A stretch of DNA of 64,000 nt from Roseovarius indicus (GTDB lineage Bacteria > Pseudomonadota > Alphaproteobacteria > Rhodobacterales > Rhodobacteraceae). The stretch lies in contig NZ_CP031598.1 of the NCBI RefSeq assembly GCF_008728195.1, forward strand, positions 930,001 through 994,000, in the 5' to 3' direction. The notes under the pieces were generated by a model that worked only from the letters and a program-made list of their open reading frames with translations, searched no databases and was not told the DNA's origin. The position numbers and the translations under genes were made by a program. This document shows, piece by piece, positions 41,402-53,006 of the stretch; positions within the stretch are counted from its first letter, which is position 1, and each line of letters starts with the position of its first letter.

Positions 41402-42879
41402 GCGGTTTGCGCGCCCGGCATGTGAAGCAGTCGGGAGATAATGGGTTTTCGCACCCAGGCGAGGACCAGCCCCATCAGCAGCATGAAGGTGGCCGCCCCG
41501 CCCGCGCCGATGGCCAGCTTGCGCCGGGGCGAGGAGGGATGCTCGGGCAGCGACGGGTTCTCGAGCATCTGGATCAGCGGGTAGGAGGCGTAGACGTCGG
41601 TCTTGGTGGACTGGGTGCGCGCGATGGCGGAGGCGAAGACGGCCTCGGCCACGGCGAAATCGCGCTGCCGGTCTTCGAGTTCGGAGGCGAGGGAGGCGAG
41701 GCCGGTAAGGCGGTCGTCTTCCGCCTCGATGCGGGCGGCGAGGGTGGCGAGCTGTTTTTGCAGGCCCGCGCGGAGGGCGTTCTCGCGCACAAGCTCGCTC
41801 AGCAGGGCCGCGCGCTGGCCTTCGGGGGCGCGGTCGAGCCCATTGAGAGCGTCGGGTGACAGGCCGGTGACTTCGGAGGCGCGGGCCATGGCCGCGGCGC
41901 GGGCGGCGTCGGCGGCCTCCTCGGCCTTGATGCGGGCCGGGTGGCGGGGGCCGTAGCTGGCCGCCGCCTGTGCCAGCGTGGCGGCATGGGCGGAGACATC
42001 TTCGAGGAGCGCGATATAGGGCGCGTCGGCGTAGAGCTTCAGCGTGGTGGCCGCGGAATCGGGCGGCAGGTTCAGGGCGGCCTCGAGCGCAACCACCTTC
42101 TCGGACTGGTGGCCGAGCTCGGCCTCGAGCGTCTGGAATTGCTGTTTCAGGCGGTCGTTGGCGGCGACCTGGTCGTGATACTGGGCGGCGGTGGTCAGGC
42201 CGCTGCGCTGTTGCAGTTCGGTGATGGCGGCGCGGGTGTCGCGCACGGACTGGGTGTAATCCTCGATCGCGCCGGCGCCGCTGACCTCGCGGGTGGCAAG
42301 CTCGTCGGAGCGCAGCTTGTCGATCTCGTCGAAGAAGGCGGCGATGAGCGCCTCGCCGTAGCGCTGCGCCTCTTCGGCACTGCCGCCCTTCACCTCGATA
42401 TGGATGAGGCTGGTCTGGTCGACGAGGGTGACGCGGGGTTGACTGAGGGCCGCGCGGGGAAGACCGAGGCTTTCGGCGGCGGCGTCGAGGATGCGGTCGG
42501 CCCCGATCAGGCGCTTGTAGGTTTCCGTGGGGCTGACCGAGCCGTTCGAGAAGGCGGAGTTGGCGTAGGACGAGGCCTGCCCGATATCGTTGAGGTTGAC
42601 TGAGGCCGAGGCGCCGGAGCCGGGCAGGATGAGCGAGGCGCTCGAGGCGAATTTCAGCGGGGCGGTGGCGAGGTAGCCCATGATCGGGGCCCAGAGCGCG
42701 CTGGCGCCGAGCAGGAAGATCGCCAGGTAGCGCGGCAGGCGGCCGAGATCGGAGAGGCGCCCGCCGGTCAGGACGCGGCGCCAGCTGAGGGCGCGCAGCG
42801 GGCTGCGGCAGATGCTGAGCCAGCGGAGCGGGGCGGTGCGCGGGCGGGCCTGCGGCTGTGCGGTGGTCTGGTCGGTCAT
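41398..42879 (-). CDS. Wzz/GumC-type polysaccharide co-polymerase
   Basis: A 493-residue chain-length regulator. A cytoplasmic N-terminus leads to TM1 (about 50-70), a large periplasmic region with long Ala/Glu-rich coiled coils (about 200-420) and TM2 near the C-terminus, preceded by a proline-rich stretch (NPSLPEHPSSPRR). No tyrosine kinase domain is fused. AGAGGA precedes the ATG at 42879. The operator CCTATCC-N4-GGATAGG lies about 90 bp upstream. Confidence 0.86.
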   Translation of the reverse strand: MTDQTTAQPQARPRTAPLRWLSICRSPLRALSWRRVLTGGRLSDLGRLPRYLAIFLLGASALWAPIMGYLATAPLKFASSASLILPGSGASASVNLNDIGQASSYANSAFSNGSVSPTETYKRLIGADRILDAAAESLGLPRAALSQPRVTLVDQTSLIHIEVKGGSAEEAQRYGEALIAAFFDEIDKLRSDELATREVSGAGAIEDYTQSVRDTRAAITELQQRSGLTTAAQYHDQVAANDRLKQQFQTLEAELGHQSEKVVALEAALNLPPDSAATTLKLYADAPYIALLEDVSAHAATLAQAAASYGPRHPARIKAEEAADAARAAAMARASEVTGLSPDALNGLDRAPEGQRAALLSELVRENALRAGLQKQLATLAARIEAEDDRLTGLASLASELEDRQRDFAVAEAVFASAIARTQSTKTDVYASYPLIQMLENPSLPEHPSSPRRKLAIGAGGAATFMLLMGLVLAWVRKPIISRLLHMPGAQTA

Positions 42880-42970
42880 GGCAAATCCTCTTGATGGGAG
42901 GGATTTACCGTGGTGTCGCGCAAAGCGTCAGGCGGGCGTCGGGATAGCGGGTTGCGCGTTTGGCTGTGGG

Positions 42971-42988
42971 CCTATCCGAAGGGATAGG
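42971..42988. promoter_or_regulatory. EPS operator, CCTATCC-GAAG-GGATAGG
   Basis: A perfect seven-base inverted repeat (eight with the flanking G and C). It lies between the response regulator and the Wzz-like gene, so it probably belongs to the promoter of the latter. Confidence 0.65.
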
Positions 42989-42995
42989 CGGTGGC

Positions 42996-43610
42996 CTAGA
43001 ACAGCCCGGCTTCGCGGGCGATGAGGGCCGCCTGTGTGCGGTTGCTGGCGCCGACCTTGCGGTAGAGCGTCTTGACGTGAAGCTTGATCGTGGGCTCGGA
43101 CAGATCGAGGTCGCGGGCGATTTCCTTGTTGGCCTTGCCCTCGGTCAGCCCCTTGAGGACCTGCCGCTCGCGGTCGGTGAGTTTCTGGGCGAGCGGGTGT
43201 TTCGACTGGGGCTCTTCGGCGGTCATGAAGCCGGCGGGCAGGTATTGCTCGCCCATAGCCATGAAGCGGATGGCGTTGACGAGGGATTTGGCCGAGAGGG
43301 TCTTGGGCACGAAGCCCGCCGCGCCGAGTTCCAGCGCCTGTTCGGCAAGCGCGCGCGAGGCGTCGCCGGTCAGGAGGGCGACCTGTTCGACGCCGTCCAT
43401 CGCGATGGCGGCCTCGAGCCCCTTGAGGCCGTTCATGCCCGGCATGTTGAGGTCGAGCAGGACGAGATCGAACGGGCCTTCGGCCTTGATCCTGGCCGCG
43501 GCCGTGTCGAAATCGGGGGCGGTGACGACCTCTATGCCGCCGGCCGCCTGGATGAAGGCGACAAGGGTGTCGAGCACCAGCTCGTGGTCATCTGCGATCA
43601 GTACTTTCAA
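42996..43610 (-). CDS. LuxR/NarL-type response regulator of the EPS cluster
   Basis: A 204-residue regulator: receiver domain (KVLIADDHELVLD, phosphoacceptor D53 in LLDLNMPGMNG) and a C-terminal LuxR helix-turn-helix (LTDRERQVLKGLTEGKANKEIARDLDLSEPTIKLHVKTLYRKV). The reading frame is open far upstream, but the receiver begins at a TTG (43610) with GGAG seven bases before it, so I take TTG as start. It is flanked by two copies of the CCTATCC-N4-GGATAGG operator, which it may bind. The hybrid kinase at 46820 has an Hpt domain and is a possible phosphodonor. Confidence 0.88.
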   Translation of the reverse strand: MKVLIADDHELVLDTLVAFIQAAGGIEVVTAPDFDTAAARIKAEGPFDLVLLDLNMPGMNGLKGLEAAIAMDGVEQVALLTGDASRALAEQALELGAAGFVPKTLSAKSLVNAIRFMAMGEQYLPAGFMTAEEPQSKHPLAQKLTDRERQVLKGLTEGKANKEIARDLDLSEPTIKLHVKTLYRKVGASNRTQAALIAREAGLF

Positions 43611-43697
43611 AATGCGTCTCCGCTTGGCCCCCACGGCGCGAACGCACGTATAACGCGAGAATCTGGCGCAATAAAGGTTAACAATCGGACAGTGAAT

Positions 43698-43715
43698 CCT
43701 ATCCGAACGGATAGG
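43698..43715. promoter_or_regulatory. EPS operator, CCTATCCGAACGGATAGG
   Basis: An inverted repeat with perfect eight-base arms around a two-base centre. It lies between the response regulator (88 bp from its TTG) and the divergent WecG-type fusion gene (about 150 bp from its ATG), so it could control both. Confidence 0.68.
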
Positions 43716-43868
43716 CGGGAAACCCCCGCGGCATAGGGCGCCGACACCTCCGGGCGGTGGGCGAGCCATCCGCGCCGGGGACTGTCCGAACGCCCGTCTA
43801 CCGCTATGGGCCGATGCGGGCCAGTGTCCCGGCAGATCGCAAATGCTGACTGCCAGGAGACCCCGACC

Positions 43869-45242
43869 ATGCAATATCAACCCGCCCTTCACTTTTCATC
43901 CGGCGCCCACCCCGCCGAGACCCGCAAGCTGCCGCTGTGCCCCGTGCTGGGGCTTCCGCTTGTCAGTGCCGACACCGAGACCGTGATCCGCACGCTGCTG
44001 GCGCCGGGGCGGCGGACGGTGTTCTTCCTGAACGCCCATTGCGCGAATATCCGCGCGAGCAACGCTTCCTATGCCGCTGCGCTGGCACGGGCCGACTACG
44101 TTCTGCCCGACGGGATCGGGGTGGAGCTGGCGGCGCGGATGCAGGGAAGGCGGCTGGCGGCCAATCTCAACGGGACCGACCTGACGCCGCGCCTGCTTCG
44201 CCTGGCGGCACGCTGGGGGATGTCGGTGTTCCTGATCGGGGGCACGCCGGGCACGGCGGATGCGGCGGCGCAGCGGCTGTGCCTGGATATTCCGGGTCTG
44301 CGGATCGCGGGCACTCGGGACGGGTTTGCAGGCGCCGCACGGCCTGAGGAGGCAATTGACGAGATCAACGCCTCGGGCGCCGATATCTTGCTGGTCGCGA
44401 TGGGTGTGCCGCAGCAGGAGCTGTGGATCGACGAGCACCGGCACCTGATCGATGCGCCGCTGGTTCTGGGCGTGGGCGCGCTGTTCGACTTCCTGGCCGG
44501 CAATGTGCGGCGGGCGCCCGCATGGGTGCGGCGGCGGCGGATGGAGTGGGCGTGGCGGCTGGCGATGGAGCCGCGCCGGCTGGCGAAGCGCTACCTGGTG
44601 GGCAATGCCACCTTCCTGGCCCGCGCGGCCACCCATGCCGTGCGTCAGACCGACGCGCAGCGGGTGCTGGATATCGCGATTTCCGGCAGTGCGCTGGCGG
44701 TGCTGGGGCTGCCCATGCTGGCCGTCGCCGCGCTGGTGCGACTCGACAGCAAGGGGCCTGCGCTTTTCAAGCAGGTCCGCGTGGGCAAGGATGGCACGCC
44801 CTTCGGTGTCTACAAGTTCCGGTCGATGCATGTGGATGCCGAGGCGCGGCGCGCCGCGCTGCTGGCGACATCCGACCGCGAGGGCGTGTGCTTCAAGTCG
44901 CGCAACGACCCGCGGATCACCCGGATCGGCAAATACCTGCGCCGACTGTCGATCGACGAGTTGCCGCAGATCATCAACGTGCTGAAGGGCGAGATGTCGA
45001 TCGTCGGGCCGAGACCGGCCCTGCCCGAGGAGGTTGCCAATTATCCGCAGCGCGCGATGGGGCGGCTTGACGTGAAACCGGGCATCACCGGTCTCTGGCA
45101 GGTCGCCGGCCGAGCGAATATCGGCTTCGACAAGATGATCGACCTCGACCTGGCCTATGTGCGGTCGCGCTCGACCCTGCTCAACCTCATTCTCATCATG
45201 CTGACCTTCCGCGCCGTGCTGTCCGGCCGCGGCGCTTACTGA
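43869..45242 (+). CDS. Fusion of WecG/TagA-type glycosyltransferase and WcaJ/ExoY-type sugar transferase
   Basis: A 457-residue two-domain enzyme. Residues about 20-235 are a GT26 WecG/TagA/CpsF domain (FFLNAHCANIRASN, LPDGIGVELAARM, LVAMGVPQQELWI). Residues about 255-457 are a bacterial sugar-phosphate transferase that primes undecaprenyl phosphate (GPALFKQVRVGKDGTPFGVYKFRSM, RRLSIDELPQIINVLKGEMSIVGPRPALP, PGITGLWQV). The usual N-terminal membrane helices of WcaJ are replaced by the GT26 domain; one hydrophobic helix remains at the junction. One protein could thus start the lipid-linked unit and add a second sugar. AGGAG lies eight to ten bases before the ATG at 43869. Confidence 0.88.
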   Translation: MQYQPALHFSSGAHPAETRKLPLCPVLGLPLVSADTETVIRTLLAPGRRTVFFLNAHCANIRASNASYAAALARADYVLPDGIGVELAARMQGRRLAANLNGTDLTPRLLRLAARWGMSVFLIGGTPGTADAAAQRLCLDIPGLRIAGTRDGFAGAARPEEAIDEINASGADILLVAMGVPQQELWIDEHRHLIDAPLVLGVGALFDFLAGNVRRAPAWVRRRRMEWAWRLAMEPRRLAKRYLVGNATFLARAATHAVRQTDAQRVLDIAISGSALAVLGLPMLAVAALVRLDSKGPALFKQVRVGKDGTPFGVYKFRSMHVDAEARRAALLATSDREGVCFKSRNDPRITRIGKYLRRLSIDELPQIINVLKGEMSIVGPRPALPEEVANYPQRAMGRLDVKPGITGLWQVAGRANIGFDKMIDLDLAYVRSRSTLLNLILIMLTFRAVLSGRGAY

Positions 45243-45269
45243 CCTCTACCCCTGAAAGGACCATAACCC

Positions 45270-46157
45270 ATGAAACCCGTTCGCAAGGCCGTCTTCCCCG
45301 TTGCCGGGCTCGGCACCCGCTTTCTTCCCGCCACCAAGGCCGTGCCGAAGGAGATGCTTCCGCTGGTCGACCGCCCGCTCATCCAATACGCGGTCGACGA
45401 GGCGCGCGCTGCCGGGATCGAGGAGTTCATCTTCATCACCTCGGCCGGCAAGACGGCGCTGGAGAATTACTTCGGTGCAGTGCCCGCGCTGGAGCGGAGC
45501 CTGTCGGAGGCCGGCAAGACCGGCGCGCTCGATGCGCTGCGCCCGTCACAGATGACCGAGGGCACCGCCAGCTTCATCCGGCAGGACAGCCCGCGGGGGC
45601 TGGGCCATGCCGTTTCACTGGCGCGGCGGCTGGTGGGGGACGAGCCCTTTGCCGTGATCCTGCCCGACGACATCATCCGCGCGCAGACCCCGGCGCTGGC
45701 GCAGATGGTTGCGGCCCATGCCCGGCAGGGCGGCCACATGATCGCGACTGAGGCGGTGCCGACGGCGCGGATAAGCTCTTACGGGGTGGTCGATATCGAA
45801 AGCAGCGAGGGCCCGGTACAGAGCCTGCGCGGGCTGGTGGAAAAGCCGCGTGCCGAGGAGGCGCCGTCGGGGTTCGGCGTGGTCGGCCGCTATATCCTCG
45901 AGCCGTCGATCTTTGAGCGGCTGGCGCAGCAGGCGCCGGGGTCTGGCGGGGAGATCCAGCTGACCGATGCGATTGCGGCCGATCTGGGTAGCGCCGGTGT
46001 CAGCGGCTTTGCCTTTGCGGGCGAACGGTTCGACTGTGGCTCGATCGCCGGGTTCCTGGAGGCGACGGCGGCCTTCGCGCTTGATCGTCCGGAGTTGCGC
46101 GAGGGGTTGAGCCGATTCCTTGGCCGGCGCCTTGGCCCGGCTCTGCAGGCGGCCTGA
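45270..46157 (+). CDS. galU: UTP-glucose-1-phosphate uridylyltransferase
   Basis: A 295-residue nucleotidyltransferase making UDP-glucose for polysaccharide synthesis. The nucleotide-binding start AVFPVAGLGTRFLPATKAVPKEMLPLVDRPLIQYAVDEA is diagnostic, and GLVEKP and ERFDCGS follow. It lies 27 bases behind the fusion glycosyltransferase gene, in the same transcription unit. Confidence 0.93.
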   Translation: MKPVRKAVFPVAGLGTRFLPATKAVPKEMLPLVDRPLIQYAVDEARAAGIEEFIFITSAGKTALENYFGAVPALERSLSEAGKTGALDALRPSQMTEGTASFIRQDSPRGLGHAVSLARRLVGDEPFAVILPDDIIRAQTPALAQMVAAHARQGGHMIATEAVPTARISSYGVVDIESSEGPVQSLRGLVEKPRAEEAPSGFGVVGRYILEPSIFERLAQQAPGSGGEIQLTDAIAADLGSAGVSGFAFAGERFDCGSIAGFLEATAAFALDRPELREGLSRFLGRRLGPALQAA

Positions 46158-46178
46158 GCATTCCGTTAACCCTTGGCG

Positions 46179-46205
46179 CCTATCCTTTCGGATAGGGGCC
46201 TATCC
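46179..46205. promoter_or_regulatory. EPS operator CCTATCC-TTTC-GGATAGG plus an extra half-site
   Basis: A perfect inverted repeat at 46179-46196 followed by a further half-site CCTATCC at 46199-46205. It lies about 70 bp before the periplasmic protein and hybrid kinase genes. Confidence 0.65.
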
Positions 46206-46273
46206 CCATGCCCGTATGGCGTGGCGGACGCAGCTCGGCCATAACAGGCTTACACCACTCACGGAGCACCAAC

Positions 46274-46780
46274 ATGCGCAAGCTTATTTCCATCCTCGCC
46301 ACCGTTGCCGGCCTTTTTGCCGCGCCGGTTCTGGCCGAGCCGCTGGCCACGCCGCAGGGCGATGTCGTTCTGACGGTATCGGGCGCCATCGGCGAGACCA
46401 ACAAAGGCGAGACAGCCAGCTTCGACATGGACATGCTCAAGGCGATGCCTGCGACGAGTTTCGAGACCACGACGCTCTGGACCGAGGGCAAGAGCGCCTT
46501 TGCCGGCGTGGCGCTGGCCGAGATCCTCGACCGGCTCGGTGTCACCGAGGGCACCGTCGTTGCCAGTGCGATCAACGATTACTCGATCGAAATCCCCGTC
46601 GAGAGCATAACCCCTTCTGCGCCGATTGTTGCGTATGAGTTGGACGGGGCGTCGATGTCCCGGCGTCAGAAGGGGCCGCTCTGGATCGTTTACCCTTACG
46701 ACAGCGATGCCGCGTTCCGCACCGAGGTGATCTATGCGCGCAGCATCTGGCAACTCGACAGGATCGAGATCGTCCAATAG
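46274..46780 (+). CDS. Periplasmic oxidoreductase molybdopterin-domain-like protein
   Basis: A 168-residue secreted protein with a signal peptide (cleavage near VLAEP, about residue 21). The rest resembles a small SUOX/oxidoreductase molybdopterin-binding fold (LTVSGAIGET, FAGVALAEILDRLGV, KGPLWIVYPYD), but I see no cysteine that could ligate the cofactor in the mature part, so it is probably a ligand-binding or structural version. GGAG lies seven bases before the ATG at 46274. It is co-directional with, and 39 bases ahead of, the hybrid kinase, so it may be a sensory partner. Confidence 0.75.
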   Translation: MRKLISILATVAGLFAAPVLAEPLATPQGDVVLTVSGAIGETNKGETASFDMDMLKAMPATSFETTTLWTEGKSAFAGVALAEILDRLGVTEGTVVASAINDYSIEIPVESITPSAPIVAYELDGASMSRRQKGPLWIVYPYDSDAAFRTEVIYARSIWQLDRIEIVQ

Positions 46781-46819
46781 ACGTGGCGGACGGGGAGCGA
46801 GACACGGGCGAACGCGCAG

Positions 46820-49396
<2,577 letters not shown>

Positions 49397-49399
49397 GCC

Positions 49400-50629
49400 T
49401 TACTGCCCCAGCAGGATGGCCCCGCCGACGATGCCCAGCACCCGGCCGATCTCGGCCACGCCGGTGACGGAGCTGTCGTAACAGGCCAGCGAGTCGCCCG
49501 GCAGCACGTAGGGGTCGTAGTCGTCGCGGTCGCCCCGGCGGAGGAGGTCTTCGATGTCGCGCTCGATGACGACCGAAACGCCGGTGACGGGGTTGCGCGA
49601 GAACAGCACGGCGCTGCGGTTGGCGTTCGAGGTTTTCGCGCCGCCCATGCAGTTGCTGTTCACCACCGCCTGCATGAAGCGTGTGCCGTAGGGCATTTCG
49701 CGCACGTCGCGGCCGATGGCCGAAATGGCGTTGCCGGTGGCGGGCTGGGTGAGATTGGACAGGAACATCGACACGCCCGGCGGGCTGATCGGGCTGGGGC
49801 GCATCAGGTCGTCCTGGAAGCACTGGCGGCTTTTGACGACGATCCGGTCGCCGGTCAGCATCATGATGTCGGTGGGGTCGGTGCCATCGAAGACGCCGCG
49901 CAGGTCCATCCGGTAGACGCGGCCCTGGCGGTGCAGCTCGACCGCCGAGAGGTCGGCATCGGGGCGCACGCCACCGGCGGCACGCAGGGCGGCGGAGAGG
50001 TTGCGGCCCTCGGTCGAGGCGCCGAGCGCCTGCTGCCGGCCGGTATCCATCGCATCGCCCTGGACGCCGCCGATCTCGACCGCGTGCGGCTCGAACACGG
50101 CGCCGACAACGCCGATGGCGACCGAGGCGAAATCGGTGATCCGTACCGCAAGGCGCGGGGTGGTGGTGTAGAACTCGGCCGCGACGAGCGCGTCGGCGAG
50201 GGCGGCCTCGACCTCGGCGGTGGAGCGGCCCTGTGCCGGGACGGGCGGCAGGTAGGGCAGTTTCAGGTCGCCGTCGCGCGAGACGACATAGGTGCCGCTG
50301 AGCACCTCGTCGCCGTCGATGGTGATCTGCACCATGTCGTTGCGCGACAGTTTTTCGCCCAGCAGGTCGGTCAGGGCCGGGCCGTGCCACTTGCCGAAGG
50401 AGGCCTCGCGCGCGCCGCCGATCTCGGGGCGGCAGTCGGAGGTGTTCATGCCTTCCGATTGCAGGAAGGCGGTGTCGCCCCGCGTGCTGGCCAGCGCGCG
50501 GTATTGCGCCTGGTAGCCATCGCCCAGCGCGACGGGTTCGAGGTTTTCGGGTGTTTTCATGCTGCTGCAGGCAGACAGGGCGGCGCAGCTGACGGCGCCG
50601 AGCAGGCATTTCTTGAGGAAGGGTTTCAT
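49400..50629 (-). CDS. Wza-like outer-membrane polysaccharide export lipoprotein
   Basis: A 409-residue export-pore protein. A lipoprotein signal with lipobox LSAC ends at about residue 20. The polysaccharide-export domain (about 95-185, VQITIDGDEVLSGTYVVSRDGDLKLPYLPPVPAQG) and SLBB-like parts follow. I chose the ATG at 50629 (AAGGAG eight bases upstream), because it gives the lipoprotein signal; the open frame to 50716 does not. It is divergent from the flippase gene, with a degenerate EPS operator between. Confidence 0.87.
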   Translation of the reverse strand: MKPFLKKCLLGAVSCAALSACSSMKTPENLEPVALGDGYQAQYRALASTRGDTAFLQSEGMNTSDCRPEIGGAREASFGKWHGPALTDLLGEKLSRNDMVQITIDGDEVLSGTYVVSRDGDLKLPYLPPVPAQGRSTAEVEAALADALVAAEFYTTTPRLAVRITDFASVAIGVVGAVFEPHAVEIGGVQGDAMDTGRQQALGASTEGRNLSAALRAAGGVRPDADLSAVELHRQGRVYRMDLRGVFDGTDPTDIMMLTGDRIVVKSRQCFQDDLMRPSPISPPGVSMFLSNLTQPATGNAISAIGRDVREMPYGTRFMQAVVNSNCMGGAKTSNANRSAVLFSRNPVTGVSVVIERDIEDLLRRGDRDDYDPYVLPGDSLACYDSSVTGVAEIGRVLGIVGGAILLGQ

Positions 50630-50707
50630 TGTGGGGGCTCCTTGTTCCGTTGCCCACTGAGTACGCCGGGCCGCGATTCTGCATAAGACCGGCATCGGGA
50701 TGGGGGA

Positions 50708-50725
50708 TTGATCCATTCGGATAGG
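50708..50725. promoter_or_regulatory. Degenerate EPS operator before wza-like gene and flippase
   Basis: TTGATCCATTCGGATAGG keeps the right half GGATAGG intact and part of the left half (ATCC). It lies in the divergent gap between the Wza-like gene and the flippase gene. Confidence 0.4.
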
Positions 50726-50830
50726 AGCCTGTCCATCCGCCCTTCCCGGCTGTCCTGCCGGGCGCGGGACAGGGGCGGTGGGCGAGGCTTAGAAGGGGGT
50801 CAGACACGTTCAAACCCCGGGAAAGACCCC

Positions 50831-52063
50831 ATGACCGACATCACGCATCAGACCCGCTTTACCGGACAGCTTCTGGCTTATGCCGCCTCGGAAGCGGCGG
50901 CCAAGGCCTCGCGCCTGCTGGTCGTGGTGGCGGTGGCGCGGATGCTGGATGCCGAGGCGATCGGGATTGCCGCGGCCGCGCTGGCGGCCGGCGATATCCT
51001 CAAGGCGCTGACCGAGAACGGCGTGGGCCAGCGGATCATCTCGGCCCCGGCGGCGGAGCTTGCCGAACGGTGCAACACCGCGCGGCGGATCTTTTGGCTG
51101 TGGTGCGGGGGGCTGTTCGCGGCACAGCTGGGGATCGCCGGAGCGCTGCTGGCTTTCGGCAATGTGCAGATGGCGGGGCTGCTGGCGCTGCTGGCGGTTG
51201 AGTATCTCTTCATGCCTGCCGGGCTGGTGCAGGCCGCGCTGGCCATGCGCGAAGGCAAGCTGCGCCAGACCGCCGCCATCGCCGGCGGGCAGGTGGTGGG
51301 AGCCAACGTGATGACGGCGCTGCTGGCGCTAGTCTGGGCCTCGCCTCTGGCGCTGATCCTGCCGCGGGTTCTGTCGGCGCCGATCTGGCTGGTGCTGATG
51401 CGCCGCCTGCGGCCGTGGACGCCCGACCTGACCGCGGGGCGCGCGCCGCTGCGCCCGTTCCTGGCCTATGGCTGGGCCGTGCTGGGCGTCGAGGTTGTCA
51501 AGGTGATGCGGATGCAGGCCGACAAGCTGGTGGTCGGCGCGCTGCTGGGTGCCGAGACGCTGGGCATCTACTTCATGGCCTTCAACGCGGGGCTAGGCCT
51601 TGCCACCTCCTTCACGCAGGCATTCTCGGTGGTGCTCTTCCCGCATCTGTGCGCGGCGGGCGACCGGATGGGCGCGCTGCGGCACGGGTTGTCGGTATCG
51701 CTGGCGGTGCTTGGGCCGCTGGTGGTGGTGCAGGCATGTCTGGCGCCGTTCTACGTGCCGCTTCTGTTCGGCCCGGGCTGGGAGGGCACGTCGCACGTGG
51801 TGTCGATCCTGTGCCTTGCGGCGCTGCCCACCGTGATCTGGTCGGCCACCGCCGGGTGGCTTCGCGCCGAGGGGCGCCCGCAGCAGGAGCTTGGTGTGAG
51901 CGTCATCCTGGCGGCGGCGCTGGTACTCAACTCGGCGGTGCTTGCGCCCTTCGGTCTGACGGCGATTGCCGTGGGATACCTCGCCCTGTCCGCCCTCATC
52001 ATGCTCTCCGCCACGGCGCTTTTGCTGCCGTCCCGTTCCGCCACCACGAAAGCCCTGTTCTGA
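50831..52063 (+). CDS. Wzx-type oligosaccharide flippase (MOP superfamily)
   Basis: A 410-residue membrane protein with 11-12 hydrophobic helices of the polysaccharide-transport family. It should move the lipid-linked repeat unit across the inner membrane for Wzy-dependent assembly. The ATG at 50831 matches the family N-terminus (FTGQLLAYAASEAAAKASRLLVVVAVARML); the frame is open upstream. It begins the operon flippase and three glycosyltransferases. Confidence 0.87.
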   Translation: MTDITHQTRFTGQLLAYAASEAAAKASRLLVVVAVARMLDAEAIGIAAAALAAGDILKALTENGVGQRIISAPAAELAERCNTARRIFWLWCGGLFAAQLGIAGALLAFGNVQMAGLLALLAVEYLFMPAGLVQAALAMREGKLRQTAAIAGGQVVGANVMTALLALVWASPLALILPRVLSAPIWLVLMRRLRPWTPDLTAGRAPLRPFLAYGWAVLGVEVVKVMRMQADKLVVGALLGAETLGIYFMAFNAGLGLATSFTQAFSVVLFPHLCAAGDRMGALRHGLSVSLAVLGPLVVVQACLAPFYVPLLFGPGWEGTSHVVSILCLAALPTVIWSATAGWLRAEGRPQQELGVSVILAAALVLNSAVLAPFGLTAIAVGYLALSALIMLSATALLLPSRSATTKALF

Positions 52064-52064
52064 T

Positions 52065-52982
52065 ATGCCACGTTTTTCCATCATCCTGCCGTTCCACGCC
52101 TCGGCGGCGACCATTGCCGCGACGCTTGACAGCCTGCGCGTGCAGAGCTTCACCGAGTGGGAAGCGATCTGTGTCAATGACCGTTCGCCCGATGGGGCCG
52201 ACCGCATCGTCGCCGACTACGCCGCGCGCGACAGCCGCATCCGGCTTGTGACGAACCCGGGGCGCGGCCCGAGCGCTGCGCGCAACCACGCGGCGGGGCT
52301 GGCAGCGGGAGAGTATCTCGCCTTCTGCGATGCCGACGACCTCTGGACGCCGGGCAAGCTGGCCGAGACTATCCAGGGCTTCACCCCGGGTGTCGCCGGC
52401 CTTTACGGGCAGATCGGGTTCTTCACGGCCACGCCCGAGGATTGCCGCACGCGCTCGACCGTTCCGGCAGGCGCGCTCACCATCTCCGGCCTTCTGGCCG
52501 AGAATCCGGTCTGCACCATGTCGAACCTCACCGTTCGGCGTGACGTGTTTCTCGGCGTTGGCGGGCTCGACCCCGACGCGGTGCATAACGAGGATCTCGA
52601 ACTGCTCATCCGACTGGTCGGCGAAGGTCACCGGATTGCCGGGCTCGACAGCCTGCAGGTCTGGTATCGGACCACGCCCACCGGCCTGTCTTCCGACCTT
52701 CTTGCCATGCGGATCGGGCGCCAGCGGGCGCTGCGCACGGCGGCACGCTATGGCGTCACGCCAACACCCGCGAACGAGGCGGTCTATTTCCGCTACCTCG
52801 CCCGCCGCGCCCTGCGGCTCGATACCGGGCCGGCCGAGGCGTGGCGCTTCACCCGTGCAGGTCTTCGCCAGAGTGCGGCCGGCTTCCTGTCGCCGCCGCG
52901 CCGCGGGCTGGCCACGGCCCTGGCCTCGGCGCTCTCCCTCATCCTCACGCGGCGCCTCCGGCACGCGCTTTTCTCGCATTGA
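52065..52982 (+). CDS. Family 2 glycosyltransferase
   Basis: A 305-residue GT-A enzyme: N-terminal FSIILPFHASAATIAATLDSLRVQSF, the DxD-type motif AFCDADDLWTPGKL and the acceptor-side region HNEDLELLIRLVGEG. It adds a sugar to the lipid-linked exopolysaccharide unit; donor and acceptor are unknown. The ATG at 52065 follows the flippase stop by one base. Confidence 0.88.
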   Translation: MPRFSIILPFHASAATIAATLDSLRVQSFTEWEAICVNDRSPDGADRIVADYAARDSRIRLVTNPGRGPSAARNHAAGLAAGEYLAFCDADDLWTPGKLAETIQGFTPGVAGLYGQIGFFTATPEDCRTRSTVPAGALTISGLLAENPVCTMSNLTVRRDVFLGVGGLDPDAVHNEDLELLIRLVGEGHRIAGLDSLQVWYRTTPTGLSSDLLAMRIGRQRALRTAARYGVTPTPANEAVYFRYLARRALRLDTGPAEAWRFTRAGLRQSAAGFLSPPRRGLATALASALSLILTRRLRHALFSH

Positions 52983-53006
52983 CCCATTCACCGAAGGACC
53001 CCTGCA

